Positions 34,633 to 47,490 of a DNA stretch of 64,000 nt are shown piece by piece. The stretch spans positions 72,326,919-72,390,918 of the forward strand of contig CM069452.1 in NCBI GenBank assembly GCA_035610835.1, given 5' to 3'. Both the position numbers and the translations under genes were made by a program. Under the pieces are notes generated by a model that saw nothing but the letters and a program-made list of their open reading frames with translations, ran no database searches and had not been told where the DNA came from. Source of the DNA: Ophiura sarsii. Taxonomy: Eukaryota; Echinodermata; Ophiuroidea; Amphilepidida; Ophiuridae. Every line of letters begins with the position of its first letter. The stretch's first letter is position 1.

Positions 34633-34875
34633 ACCCTGTTCTATGGGCAAACGGACCTCTCAGGTAGGGTCGGTCAGTCGGGCGCGGGTTTTTTTCTTCA
34701 CATTTTCATGAACATTTTGGTGAATTTCGACAATTTTCAACTCACCAACATTTTGAAAAATATTGAAAACATTAATTATTTCAATTAATTTCTAAAATTG
34801 TCCCCAAATTGCAATGTTTTTCTTTTTTGAAAATGCGATAAAAATGTGTCGTTCGGACTCGTATATAACAGGGTT
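34633..34875. mobile_element. MITE with GGGCAAACGGA ends
   Basis: ACCCTGTTCTATGGGCAAAC and GGACCTCTCAGGTAGGGTCG at the left; CGTTCGGACTCGTATATAAC and AGGGTTG at the right. The left end recurs at 44683-44722. Confidence 0.5.
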
Positions 34876-35429
34876 GTCTTGTTCATCTCTATTTTTTTTA
34901 CTGTTAGGTTATAGATTAATGAAATCGACATTTTTAGATTCATGACGATTCCGAATAAGAAAATGGATATTTGAGCGAGAGAGTGAACTTGGTAATCATT
35001 TTCTCATTTTGGATGAAAATTAATGCAATTTTTATTGATTTTTAAAGATAAATGGCTTATAAATAGCCGGGTGAGAAAAATAAAGAAATACATAAGAAAC
35101 TACGTTGACTTTGAAATTTTGATGATTTATGATCTGCGATTAATTATTTTAATATTTTTATAAATAAATTTGATCAAATGTTACAATTATTTGATCAAAA
35201 AATAATTAAAACTGAAAATGCTTAAAATCACAAGGTGAGCGTTTTCTACATACAAATGTATACAAAACACCACCGATATTTTGAGACACCCGAAACTCAA
35301 TTGACCATAACGTCAGAACCGAAAATCCAATTGACCTCAAACAAAAAGCATTTTAAAGCAGAGACTTAGCAGTTTTCTACTGTGCTAATATCTCATTTTT
35401 GTCCGAAGCATTACATTTTAATATCTAAC

Positions 35430-35770
35430 CAATAAGACCGCCCCCTTAAAGGGGCACATCGCAAATCCACTAGACATTACATTCCAGTTGCCTGTAGGTT
35501 TGAGCCCAAGTTTGATCCATCCAACACCATTTACCGCATGCTGGGGGACCTTGAGTGTGGCAGCGGTGGAACTAGAACCAAGCCTGAGGGGCTGCAGTAT
35601 TGCCACATGACTATTTCCACACGTGGTGATTTTCCGCAGATTTGGGCTACTTTTAATACTAAAATCTGCTCTTTGGATAATATAATGTGATTTTTTTTCT
35701 CGAAATTTGAACATTTGTTTTTATAAAATATGATATAGCACTAGTTTTTTATGACAAATTGAAATTAAAA
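35430..35770 (-). repeat. Dispersed repeat, copy in - orientation
   Basis: CTCGAAATTTGAAC, TAGCACTAGTTTTT and CAAATTGAA are the inverse of the 39020 copy. Confidence 0.55.
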
Positions 35771-36626
35771 GTTGGAATTTGTTATCACAAGAACCTTCTA
35801 GTTACACCAACATCAAAGAGCCTTGAGCTATGCTTAGGATAGCGGTGGAAATGGTAGCACCATGCTGGCAAGACACAGTTGGTGTAAAATAAATCAGATA
35901 AATGGCGTAGGAGGGGATAATTTATTACCCTGGATATGTCATCAAAGACGTGGTCAAGAAAGTTGGATTTTATACAGGGCACGGAACCGTAATGATAGAT
36001 TTGTCACGGAATGGCCGCTCTTTGACACAGCTCAATTGGGTGGTGGGGGGGGGGGGGGGGGGGGCACCATTGACGATGAATTTCCAATATCTTATCTAAA
36101 CTGCTAAGCCTATTTGAAATCGAGATCAAGCATACTTCAGATGTTTCTGAAGTTTGATGATGAAATTGCGGGAAGAATAGACATCTATTGATTCTTCAAT
36201 ATTTTCGTGATAAATGGGGTGAATGTTCAACGCTTTTCGAAATTTACCAAAAAATTCCAAACATTAAAAACATACAATGTTTTTCTTCTTCTTCAAATCG
36301 GCTTCTAATAGATGATTTCAAAATCATTAGTATGACGTATCCACCATTTCTGATGAAATGCGAGGGGCGTAACTTTCGAGGCTGTTCAGATAGGGAAGTT
36401 TTGGATCTACATTATGCTCCTTCACACTAAGTCATGTGCTGAAAGAATTCCTACAACTCTCTTACGAAATCGAGAATTTTCACATGTTTGGGAATATCTC
36501 TTTAAAAATGTACAATGTAGGTGTATTGCTACAACTTCTTGAGTAAAAATGCCAGAGATTGTCAATGTATAGAGTAGTAAGTTGTTTCATCGATACTTGT
36601 GCATAAAATCCTGAACAAAAATTGCT

Positions 36627-36860
36627 TTAACACTTTCCACGCGGCAGGCAGCTGCAGACGACATTCCAAAATTTCACAAAATGTTTCAAAAATGTCAAAA
36701 TTACTGTATTTCATCACCATATTTGGAATCACCATGAGAAATGCATTGAAATAAGTACAAACATGCCTAGTGTTTGGTCAGTAATCTTTTAAATAGACTT
36801 TGAAAATTATGAAAGGTTTCTGAAAGATCTGTTTTGTAAAAATAATAGCCGCGTGGAAAT
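36627..36860 (+). mobile_element. CACTTTCCACGCGGC MITE, copy 5
   Basis: Full-length, with the last bases of the right end degraded (GCCGCGTGGAAATGATC). Confidence 0.75.
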
Positions 36861-37478
36861 GATCACTGAATGTATCTTTAATTGGATCAGTCCATAATAT
36901 TGAAAGCATATATAGCAATTATAGTTTCCAGTATGGACAATCGGCACGTTTTCAAACAAATGTTATAAATTAGATTTATTTGGTTCGTCCCTAAGTAGAT
37001 TGATTGGTTTATGTCTGAGTCAACACTATTGGCAATACAAATATGTGTTCAAATTACTTCTTGTGGTTTTAAATTGTAAAAATAACACGTATTGGAAACA
37101 TTATCAAACAACGTGAAGTTTACTTTTTTGTATTGATGTGATTAATAAACGAAAATGCGTCTTCATGATTGTCCTATCCTATGCCATTTGTTATAATCTG
37201 CCAGTATTATATGGTTTCAAACACACATTTTCAAATTGTGAGATAGGCTTTTACGACGGGTATTCATAATATAAGTTAAAAGTTTTAACGGGTTCGCCGT
37301 CGGACGAGTTTTAATCTGTCAAGCTTTCGTCAGGATTAGCTCTGACTTCTTCAGGACCAAATTATTATAATATTAAACAAAACATAGAGATTGCCACCTT
37401 TCTTGTTATCATCATTTGGGCTGCCCCTTGCCCGATGATTGAGAGTAGGTGCCCTTTCCTACTTGTGAAAGAATTGGT

Positions 37479-37494
37479 GGCTCTGAAAAGAGCC
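37479..37494 (-). terminator. Histone mRNA 3' stem-loop, downstream copy
   Basis: This is a second identical stem-loop, part of an 82-bp tandem duplication that also repeats the preceding AACCTACGTGTTCAGTGG. Confidence 0.8.
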
Positions 37495-37560
37495 GTTCAG
37501 ATGGATTGCCGCTTCCACTGAACACGTAGGTTGCCCTTTCCTACTTGTGAAAGAATTGGT

Positions 37561-37576
37561 GGCTCTGAAAAGAGCC
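37561..37576 (-). terminator. Histone mRNA 3' stem-loop, upstream copy
   Basis: GGCTCTTTTCAGAGCC on the - strand is the canonical 6-bp stem, 4-base loop bound by SLBP, with flanks ACGG and ACCA as in echinoderm histone genes. Confidence 0.8.
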
Positions 37577-37998
37577 GTTCAGATGGATTGCCGCTTCCAC
37601 TGAACACGTAGGTTGCCACTGGCCTACTATATATAAATTTGGTTCTAATAGAACCTCCAAAGGACTGCCCCTTGACCAATGGAAATAACGTAGAAACTTG
37701 AGCAGGGTATAAAATGGTTCATTGCGGACCTGGCTGAAAAAATTACAAGACTGTTATCACATTTTCAAGTTGATAGAAATGGTCAGATGTTGCATTGAAG
37801 GGGTACCTACTTAGACTGTAACTCTCAGTCGCCCTCTTCTTACGTCGCTATCTTGCAGGCTCCGTTACAGCTTTAGCGGCCGTACGGTAATATTGAAGAC
37901 TGGGGGATGTAGTCTAGGTACCTACTCAGGGATGAGTTGGATGCTGTGACCTCATTGGTCAAAACAAGAATTTCTACTTTTGCAATTGTATGATACTT

Positions 37999-38273
37999 CT
38001 TACACCTCAGCCCTTTTATGGCAAAAGGATGTATCTTATATGTACTTTCCTAATGATATACTTCCTTTTAACATGGATTGTGTTAAATTGGTTCAATAGT
38101 CCTCACTTAGGAAAAGGTTGCAACTTGTAAATACAATAAAAGTAATATACTGCCTTTTACCACTACATGATTTATGGAGAAAAAGCTATCTTTGATCATG
38201 TTAAAAGGAAGTATACTGTTAGAAAACTACATATAAGATACATTCTTTTGCCATAAAAGGGCTGACCTGTAAG
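37999..38273. mobile_element. 275-bp MITE
   Basis: CAGCCCTTTTATGGCAAAAG, GATGTATCTTATATGTA and ATACTTCCTTTTAACATG are mirrored on the right. Confidence 0.75.
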
Positions 38274-38442
38274 GATTCACAAAATGTAGCCACTGTGATC
38301 GATTTAGCCCTCTTTGTACAACAAATCCTCGATTCAAATATCTTTTACATGAAAATATTCCATGCTCAGTAGAACAGTATCAGTGTCCATCTAAAATACG
38401 CTGGGCATAAGGCTGTTGCTGCTTAGCATTTAGTTTTACCAG

Positions 38443-38946
38443 TCAGCTGTAGAACGGGGCCCCGTTTCAATTGAGGGCGCTCTAAAACGACGGGTGAACG
38501 TAACCAAGGTAACGCACATCCGTCAATTTGCGCAATGATTGAATTTTTGCCTTTTACCCCCAATTATCTGCATAAATATAAGGTACCAGAACTCCTTGCG
38601 ACTTCCAGTTCGATGATTTAATTTAACCTTTGACCCCAACATCACACAACACAAGCTAAAAATTATGTATTTTTTGACCGGTGAGATGAGACTACCATTT
38701 TCTAGACGAGATGACACCATTTCATATCATTTTTAGGGTAAGTGTGATAATTTTTACATTAAATATAAGGCCTATAGTATTCAGAAATGATGCTTTTGTA
38801 ACGGTTATCTCTGTGATAAGAGAGTTATTTCATTGTTTGAATTAGGCAAAATCGTATCTTTTTATGAATTCCATTTAATAAATGACGGCAGTGCGTCACT
38901 TAATAGAGCGCCCTCAATTGAAACGGGACCCCGTTCTACATCTGAC
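38443..38946. mobile_element. 500-bp MITE
   Basis: TGTAGAACGGGG, CCCGTTTCAATTGAGGGCGC and TCTA are mirrored at 38905-38945 (about 45 bp). Confidence 0.75.
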
Positions 38947-39019
38947 TGTTTACAGAGGGTTCAATTAGTCTATAAAAGCTGTCACTGATAAAAGTGAAGC
39001 ATGCTGGACTGCACAAGAA

Positions 39020-39430
39020 ACAGTACGATTCCATATCCTTAAAAGTTTGAGACTATCCTAGCCAAGCTTTTCCAGGGTAGTAAATCTTCCCCGTCCTACA
39101 CCATTTCTCTGATATATTTCACACCACCTATTTGTTGCTGTTGTGTTAAGAAATTCAAACTTTGAACTTCAATTTGTTTTAAAAACTAATGCTGTTTCAG
39201 ATTGTGTAAAATCAAAAGTTCAAATTTCGAGAAGCGTCACGATATGGTATCCCTAGAGCAGATTTTAGTTAAAATAATTAGCCCAATGGGGGCTGAAAAT
39301 CAATGTGTGGCAAGACATTTGGCAAGACAACTGCCTTTTGGCTAACGAAGGTCAATAAATGTAGCTCCATGTCCTGACAACATGGTCAACCTGTCAAAAA
39401 TATATCTCAAAATATACTGGTAAGCTGCAT
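39020..39430 (+). repeat. Dispersed repeat, copy in + orientation
   Basis: AACTTTGAACTTCAATTTGT, GTAAAATCAAAAGTTCAAAT, TTTCGAGA, TGGTATCC and GTGGCAAGACA occur in the same order at 57040-57760 and inverted at 35430-35770. Family and ends unknown. Confidence 0.65.
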
Positions 39431-39849
39431 CAAACGAAGCAAACGCTAGTAAGGAGTGTATGTTTTTATAAGAAAAGTTGCAATGAATTGCGATAATGTT
39501 CCAAGATGTGTAAATATTATTTGAATCAAGTTTTGCCGTTGTTGTGAGTGGTAACAGTAAAAGTTACCGTCAATATTGTTCATCTTGAATTCTGAAGTAA
39601 TGTAAATTACATAAAACAATAATTCTTCAAACACTACTGCGTACCCCTTAAATGACACAAGATGAGTTTGATTTGTAAATAGATCTCATAAATAAATGGT
39701 TTAGTTATCCTCTGCGCCTTTTTGACAAGGAATTGTATGTATGAAACCGCATGTAATCTTCCTAACCACAAAACTAGACTTAACGCTGACCTACATACCT
39801 ACATGTAACTCTATAAACCAATATTCTACCCCCTTAAGTGTAACCCGCC

Positions 39850-42296
39850 CGGAAAATGTGCCCATGTGTCACATATGCTACATATTACTACTCATCGCTG
39901 TGGCCATACACTTGATGTTGTAATATCTCGCGATAATGATAACCTTGTTGGAAACACTTGCGTCTACGATCTCATTTCAGATCATGCCCTTGGTGCGTGC
40001 ACTCTTTGTGTCCGTACACCTCCTGTTCCTAAAACTACAATTACTTCGCAGAAATATAGAAGCATCGACTCTGCCAAGCTAAATGATGACATCGTGTTGA
40101 GTAAACTTACCACCTCTTGCTACCACTGTTGATGCTACTGCTGATCAGTACAATAAGGTACTGACTGAGTTACTTGACTGTCATGCACCATCTCGTACCA
40201 TAACTGTTGTTCCTCGTGCTCAACAACCTTGGTTCAGTGACTCTTTACATCAAGCTAAACGTGACCGTCGTAAAGCTGAGCGAAAATGGATCTCTAGCAG
40301 ACTGACTGTTGACTTTGAGATTTTCAAAAAGTTGAGAAATAAATATAATTCTGCTCTGTACAGTGCCAAATGTGAGTTCTATAACGGCAAGATTCTTGAT
40401 TGTGGTAATGACTTTAAGTCAATGTTTGCAGTCATCAGCGACATCCTCAAGAAGAAAAAATGCTCTTCCAAGCTACCTGATCACAGCTCTTCTACTGAAC
40501 TGGCAAATCGGTTTGCAACATATTTCACCAGTAAGATACAAACCATCAGGATGAATCTCACATCAAATGCTCCTGTGTCTTCTGAGATTCAATCAACCAT
40601 ATCCGCCTTGTCTTGGAAGGAGTTTAACACAGTTTCTGATGCTGAGATAAAGGACATAATTATGAAATCTCCAAGTGCCACAGGGCTTATTGATCCTATG
40701 CAAACATGGTTGATCAAGAAGTTACTTGATTCACTGCTACCCATAATCACATCCATCGTGAATATGTCACTTACAGAGGGAGTGGTACCATCTTCAATGA
40801 AATCAGCAGTCATTAAGCCTCTACTCAAGAAACAGAGCTTGGATTGTAATGTCTTAAAAAATTATCGTCCTGTTAGCAATCTATCCTTCATCTCGAAAGT
40901 TCTTGAGCGTGCTGTGGCTAAGCAGCTGAAGCAGCATATGTCTGATCACAACTTGCAAGAACAATTTCAATCGGCATACAAACAATTCCATAGCACGGAA
41001 TCTGCTTTGCTGAGGGTCCACAATGACATACTATGTGCAATGGAGAATCAGGGTGTCACCGTGCTAGTTCTTTTGGATCTTAGCAGTGCATTTGACACTA
41101 TCGACCATGCAATATTACTTGCCAGAATGCAACATCGTCTAGGAATAAGTGGTCCCATCTTGGACTGGTTTATCTTTCGGATCGGACTCAATGTGTGCAT
41201 ATTAATGGAAAGTCTTCTGCTCCACAACATCTACAATATGGCGTACCGCAAGGGTCAGTGCTTGGGCCTCTACTATTTTCCATCTACATTCTGCCACTTG
41301 GGGACATTATTCGTAGACACCAAATGGAGTTACACATCTACGCGGATGACACTCAAGTTTATCTGTCTGTCTGTCCAACAACTCCCAATGGTGTCAAGCT
41401 TGCTGTATCTAGACTTGAACAGTGTGTAAAGGACATCAATGAGTGTATGTCAGCTAATTTTCTCAAGCTGAATGGTGATAAAACAGAGGTCATTATGCTC
41501 GGTTTTAAAACCCAACTTGCCAAGATTAATCTCTTAAATGTGAATATCGCTGGCATCGACATACCTATCAAATCTGATCCTGTGAGGAATCTTGGGGTTA
41601 TGTTTGACTCCGGTTTGACAATGGCAGCTCAAGTTGCTAATATTACCAGATCGGCAAGTTTCCAACTCAGAAACATCGGTAAGGCCCGGAGAATGTTAAC
41701 CACGGATTCCACTAAAATAGCTGTGCACACATTGGTCACTTCAAGACTTGACTACTGCAACAGCTTACTAGCTGGCATAAGCAAGACTCTCATCACAAGA
41801 CTTCAGAATGTGCAACGTACTGCAGCACGGTTGGTGATGAGAAAGAGAAAGTATGACCCTATATCTCAAGATCTTGTTCACCTTCATTGGCTTCCGATTG
41901 AGTATAGGATTGATTTCAAGATTTTAGTCCTCACATATAAATCTCTCCATCAACAAACACCGGACTATCTTGCAAACTTGCTCCATGTTCAGACTGGTCG
42001 CAGGTGTCTACGCTCCACCTCTTCTGCACCACATTTGGTTGAACCTAGAACTCACCTTATCACATTTGCTGATCGTGCCTTCTCATCCTATGCTCCTCGT
42101 CAATGGAACCGGCTTCCTGATCATATCAGAAATGCAGATTCCATCAACATATTTAAACGACTTTTAAAATGTCATCTTTTTGAACATGCTTTTGTAAAGT
42201 AGTTTTCTCTGTGGTACACTGTGCCAAAGCGCCTTAGTACAAGTTTCTTGGTTCTGGCGCTATATAAATTTCAGTGATTGATTGATTGATTGATTG
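39850..42296 (+). mobile_element. L2/CR1-like LINE, 5'-truncated
   Basis: A non-LTR retrotransposon runs from the end of the endonuclease domain through the reverse transcriptase to a 3' UTR. The UTR holds the typical hairpin AAAGCGCC...GGCGCTATATAA and ends in a (TGAT/ATTG)n tail at 42273-42296. The 5' half of the endonuclease and any ORF1 are missing, as is usual for incompletely reverse-transcribed copies. Protein remnants are described separately. Confidence 0.88.
39866..42202 (+). pseudogene. LINE endonuclease tail and reverse transcriptase, two frameshifts
   Basis: THRCGHTLDVVISR and ISDHALGACTL (39880-40000) are the end of an APE-type endonuclease. The frame shifts near 40110 and continues as PWFSDSLHQAKRDRRKAERK and the RT domain: KNYRPVSNLSFISKVLERAV, motif A LLDLSSAFDTIDH (41075-41110), then a second shift near 41175, motif B GVPQGSVLGP (41240) and the catalytic YADD (41340). 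The C-terminal block SRLDYCNSLLAG and LHWLPIEYRIDFKI is typical of L2/CR1 elements. Only two small shifts and no internal stop in 2.3 kb suggest a fairly young copy. Confidence 0.88.
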
Positions 42297-42589
42297 CAAA
42301 GCTTGGAGATGAATTTGTTTACTTCTTAACATTTGTTTTTTATTTCATTTTCTTTTTTTGTCATATAAAGATATGTCAGTCACCTACGAGCCCTCAAAGT
42401 TAAACTTGTTTAATATGTTTAAAATGTGTTAATAAAAGGATAAAGTAGACTCTAATTCTGGAACTTCGTTTTACAACTGTTACGTTGCGTGGAAATCCAT
42501 CACACACCATCAGGCAAGTGACCTGTTAATATTATAAATATTTAAACAGGTTCGCTGTTGTAAATAGAAAAGAGACAATATGGGAAAAC

Positions 42590-42662
42590 GATCTCGCCCG
42601 GGAATCCAACCCAGGACCTCTTGCATACAGGGCAAGCGCCTCATCCATTAGGCCACAAGACC
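42590..42662 (-). tRNA. tRNA-like cloverleaf, arginine-type D-arm
   Basis: The sequence folds as acceptor GGTCTTG/CGAGATC (two G-U pairs), D-arm GCCTAATGGATGAGGC as in arginine tRNAs, anticodon stem CTTGC/GCAAG and T-arm CTGGGTTGGATTCCCGG. The loop CCTGTAT lacks the invariant T33, giving TGT at the anticodon position, and the T-loop has TTGG instead of TTCG. Probably a decayed tRNA or tRNA-derived repeat. Confidence 0.45.
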
Positions 42663-44682
42663 TCGCTAATGATGTCGCGTCACCTGAATTAGTCTAATTT
42701 ATCAATATATTTTCCAATTACTGCATGACTGAGAACATTCATCTTAATTTTCATTTTTTTATTGATAAGCTTGGAGATAATTTATTTGTTTCTTAATGGG
42801 TTTTTATTGCATTTTCTTTTTGTGTTCTAAAGGTATGTTAGTCACCTACAAGCCCTCGAAGTTGAACTTGTTTAATATGTTAATATCTTAATAAAATGAT
42901 AAATTATACACATTCTGGAACTTACCATGTCACATTTCATCAGGCAACTTACCCGCTTATGGTGTTGCGTCACGTGAATCAGTCTAATTTTTCATTATAT
43001 TTTGGATGACCATGATGACGGAGAACAGATTTTTTATTTTATTGGAAGTAGAGTAGGCCTAGATGGTACTTGAATTTGATGTTTATAAGAGTACAGTTTG
43101 AGAAGCCCGTCAAATGTGACGGCACACCCCATCAAATTGGTACCTTAAAAGGTAGAGAAGACATCCCCAAACCCGTAAGACGATAGTTGCAAGAGAAGAT
43201 AACTCTATTCTGCATACTCGATTCTTCTGAATCAAGATACGATCGACTAATCAACAGATAATATCTGTAACATTCGGTCGCTTTCATAGGATTGTATTTT
43301 TCAGATTTTGAAACTGAACAATAACGACAGAATAAATACATAGGAATAAACTACAGCGATTCCCGGCGCTTTGCTAAGAAGAAAATGGAGTAACTACTGA
43401 ATACAGTGCACAGCCGCACACATTGTATAATTGTATAAATACAACGCAATGTATACGTAAGATGTGTATCTAGCCAAGTATAATATGTACCATTACATTC
43501 AACAGTTGTACCGAAATAATATGTTTGTAATATCCCTACCAGCTAATGTCATTTTTAATTTTCCAAGTTAATTAGCTAACAAATTATATCGCAATTGATT
43601 AGGCCTACTATGACCTTGTACATCTGAAATGTTTGTATCACACGATGGCGAACACCATTTTCATATTAATGTTTAGTCTATTACCAATCACTAAACCCCG
43701 AACGTTTAATCAAGTAGTACGGTCGTATCCAGTGGTCCCGTGACCACGAGAGCAAAAGAAAGGTTTAAGGGTGGATTTTGGTACTTGAGAAACATTTAGT
43801 TGCTATACTCCTCGAAAAGGTTTGTGCAACTCCCAGGAGACACCAACGTCCAAATATGGCCGCCAAACAGCCATCTTGGAATATGGATAATCGCATAAGA
43901 GTCCATTACAGAGGTTTGTTTGTTTGTTTAAACGGTCGGTCCTACAGACACACGCTTGGGTCCTGAAGGGACCAGGCTCAGGCAAAATGCTCGGGCCACT
44001 CGGGGCCAGACTTAAAAAGCCTAGTATAAGCATATATGCTGGCTAAATTAAATGAAAGTTAGAAAAGGTTGAAGAAAAGAATGAAGTAAAAAGAGCCACT
44101 TCAAACAGCTCCCGGACATGAGAAAAGAATAGTTGTGATCCAATCTCATTTGCCACACAGGTTTTTCTATCATTCTGAGAATGTTTCCAGCATGATATCC
44201 GAGATGGCCAATACACCAGCTATATTAGAATATGGAAAATTAAATAACTAAACCTTCCTTTCGTCTTGTGGTCACGGGATCAATGGAAATGTCCCTACTC
44301 GGTGTCAAGCAATATAAATGCTTGTCTGGAATATAAGTGCTTCAAGATATTCTCTTTCCAAAGGATCGTCAACTACGTGAGTGGAGATTATATTGCTCGT
44401 CGTCACAGTTTATGTGAACAAGTCGTGCCCTTTTTGCAACAAATGTCGAGCATTTTTAGTGAATTTTCAACAGTTTTCTAAATTTTCAAAAAAAAATCAA
44501 AACAATTAAAAGCATTTTTAATTTGTTTTCCAAAAAAGTTTGCAAACATTTTCCTTAGAATTTCTAAAACAATAAAAAAAACCAATCATAACTTCAAAAT
44601 CATGTACTCAATTATTATGAACGGGGTGTCATATTATGAGAATTATGAATTGTTTTCCAATAAGGCGATGCAAAAAAATCCT

Positions 44683-44725
44683 GTTGTACGGGCAAACGGA
44701 CCTCTCAGGTAGGGATGGTCTGTCG
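44683..44725 (+). repeat. End of the GGGCAAACGGA MITE family
   Basis: GTACGGGCAAACGGACCTCT then CAGGTAGGGATGGTC matches 34644-34675. A reverse-orientation relative (CCGACCCTACGTGAGAGGT) lies at 6901-6919. Confidence 0.5.
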
Positions 44726-45458
44726 GGTGTTTTTGTATTGTTTGACTGTTTTTACAAAAAATGTCGGTGAATCTTCGAAATATTCACCAAAAACATTCAT
44801 AAATGTAAACTAGTAGACTGAAAATTACACGTTTGACCACAGCAAATTTATTATTCTTTGTAATTTCACAATTTAACGATTTTCATTTTTATATATTTTA
44901 TAACAAATACATTTGCAGACATAATCGCAATAAAACATAAAAAATAAACATTGACACATACTTACACGTTGAAGGTTAACAGAAGGTCAAACTGTTTTGC
45001 TCGACAGCAAACTGATGAATATATTATAAGGACTTATTGTTTTACGATTCGATTTACGGAGTCCTTTATTTAGATGATTGCAAATAATTGCACAGCACGT
45101 TGTGTAATGTAATCAAATCGGGAGCCGCGAATATTGATTTTAAAATATTGCTAAACACATTAATATATATTTGTCTATTGTTTTAAGAAACCTTCAAATT
45201 AATGTTGATATATATATGACACTGAAATACAACACCTAGTACAATAGAGCATTGGATTTTTTTTCGCGATTTGAAAACTGACAATATTGACGGGCTGGCA
45301 CAAGTTCACAATTGTCAAATTCATATAAATTATTCAGTTATTTTAGATATCAGTTATTTTTTTCTTTATTACATATTTACGGGGTTTCTCTACACAAATA
45401 TATTCGCGTGCATGAACCTTTTTTTTTGCGAACTACCATCATCGTAAACATCGTGCGA

Positions 45459-45500
45459 GAAATACGAAATACATACAATTAATACGAAATACATACAATT
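45459..45500 (+). repeat. 20-bp tandem duplication
   Basis: AATACGAAATACATACAATT occurs twice in a row. Confidence 0.7.
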
Positions 45501-45766
45501 GTTTATGTCATGCTTTACAGTATATTGCGTGTGCTGAGAGTGACAAGGTTCTAACTAACATTTTGGTCATTTTGAGATATGGCCCTTTTAAAGGGGCACA
45601 GAGATATTTCACAAAAACTGAAATTCAATATTTTCACATTGTTTAGATAGGTGATATACAAAGAAACCCTCTCATGTAAGTTTCGTAAAAAACAAACAAG
45701 TTAAAATGAAAAATAAAGACATTATCTCAGCATTTCCGAAGGTAGGCTATATTAGGGTCCATATAT

Positions 45767-45947
45767 CTATTGTAGTACTCTCGATGGCTGCACTAGTGAA
45801 GCAGACAGATCAAAGGCGCAAGGAAGGTTGTGTTATATTCTTTAAGAAATACTATAATATAGTATTTCTTAAAGAATATAACACAACCTTCCTTGCGCCT
45901 TTGATCTGTCTGCTTCACTAATGCAGCCATCGAGAGTACTACAATAG
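45767..45947. repeat. Near-perfect 181-bp palindrome with no spacer
   Basis: The 90-bp arms meet at 45857 with a single central base. The only clear mismatch is GCACTAGTGAA against TTCACTAATGC. Confidence 0.9.
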
Positions 45948-46701
45948 TTATTTTGTTAACGCCAGATAAGTAGAGAGGTTTCTAGTTAATCACCGATCTT
46001 TTTCCGATGCTTTTAACAATAGAAAGAAATACCGTTGGAAAAGCGCTTTTAAATCGCTAGAAAAATGCTTTAAAAGCACTGAGAGTTTGGATATGGACCC
46101 TTAGTGCTTTTCACTTTTTTGTATTTTGGTTAAAAGTCACCACCAATTGAATCAGGGAGGTCATGACTTAGCATCACGTAACAAGCCATGGGTGGTCTTC
46201 AAGGTTATTTTGAATAAACATGAAACAAATAAGTGAGAAGCCATCTGTGGCCTTTTAGATGAATATGGGTAGTTTCGATGTGATCACAAAAATGCTAGCA
46301 AATCCGTGAATTTCACATGAAATACTGCAAATTAAGCTCTATAATTTTGGGTGGTATTAGTACGTATATAAGCATCACGTATATGTGAAAAACCCAACTT
46401 CAGAAAAAATTGAGGGCTCCCTCCATGAAGGATCTCTTAGTGGCCCTTTTAGTTCACAGAAAATAATATAAAAACATACGACACGCGAGGTTGCGTCTCT
46501 ATACCAACTATTCTAAAAAAAACTCGCCAAATTGTATATATTTCATGGCTTACAAAATGACGATTTCAAAAATATAAATATCTCCAAAAACACTGAAGTG
46601 TCAGTTAGAACCTTCTAATTCTCAGCTCACGATTGTACATTTGGTATTGGGGAGACAGCTTTGTGAATGATCAGGTTCTTCACTTATAAGTGTGCGACAT
46701 A

Positions 46702-46917
46702 CAGGGTGTCTCAACAAAAAAAGACAACGCACTTTTATAGGTGATCGTAACTTACTAAATAAGTGTCATAATAGAATAATTCAACAACAACAAAAAGTTA
46801 AATTAGTTGGCTATAATAAGAAGAAAACCACATTTGATTTGGTTCAGTAATCTCGTAGAAAAAGCGATTAATACGTAACAGTAATGAATGTGCGTTGTAA
46901 TTTTTTGAGACACCCTG
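46702..46917. mobile_element. Mariner-like MITE
   Basis: CAGGGTGTCTCAA ends mirrored, TA on both sides, and the inner GACAACGCAC / GTGCGTTGT pair. 216 bp without coding capacity. Confidence 0.75.
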
Positions 46918-47160
46918 TATGTTCTAGTTTTTCAGTGCTTTCTTACGTGCAACTGGCATCGTAAAAGTAAACATTTATTGACCCTTTTCGCTGTTACTTT
47001 CTCCTGGTGTCTAAAGCTCTGAGCATAATCCACTACGCTCGAGCTCTTTGCGCTCTCACACATGCGTAGTAGCTCCAAAATGACGCCTGATTGGTAAACA
47101 GTGGTCAACGCTTTCGCTCAGCGTTGAAGCATTGTGGAGTCTGCTGAGTCCTTAAGAGAG

Positions 47161-47317
47161 TGTTTCTACTGGGCAACTTAACGGGGTAATTAACGTTTAG
47201 TTGCCCAGTCTGCCAGAAGAAACAGCCACATAACGCTAATTACCGTGAAGTTTTCCAATGGCAAAAACCTAAACAAACCAGGTTTGTTAACGGTAATTAA
47301 CTTGCCCAGTAGAAACA
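47161..47317. mobile_element. MITE with TGTTTCTACTGGGCAA ends
   Basis: Ends TGTTTCTACTGGGCAA and TTGCCCAGTAGAAACA are perfectly mirrored. Related termini at 47200-47226 and 47560-47590 suggest nested or repeated insertions around the poly-G tract. Confidence 0.65.
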
Positions 47318-47490
47318 TCAACCCGATACATCTTACCGATATATGCACGTACGTACACGCTGAATCCTACGCATTGTGGCTTTGCGTTTACGACGAATTT
47401 CATGTTCATTTATTGTGTTTATCTTTAATATTAAAATGTAGCATTAAAAGAAAAGGAACTACGACGGCAGTCTTTTTTAAGTGTGACAGT

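Larger units (their letters stand above)
37400..37730 (-). pseudogene. Histone gene remnant: promoter joined to 3' ends, no coding region
   Basis: Read on the - strand, the region has a CCAAT-type box (CCATTGGTC near 37676), CAAGGGGCAG, the palindrome GGTTCTATTAGAACC, a TATA-like TTTATATATAG (37629-37639), about 45 bp, then two histone stem-loops 82 bp apart. Downstream are a second CAAGGGGCAG and CAAGAAAGG near 37404, one base from the sea urchin histone downstream element. No histone coding sequence fits between TATA box and the first loop. It looks like a histone gene reduced to regulatory ends. Which histone is unknown. Confidence 0.6.
42663..45700. other. No gene seen
   Basis: Except for the short repeat at 44683, no supported exon or element. 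Confidence 0.5.
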
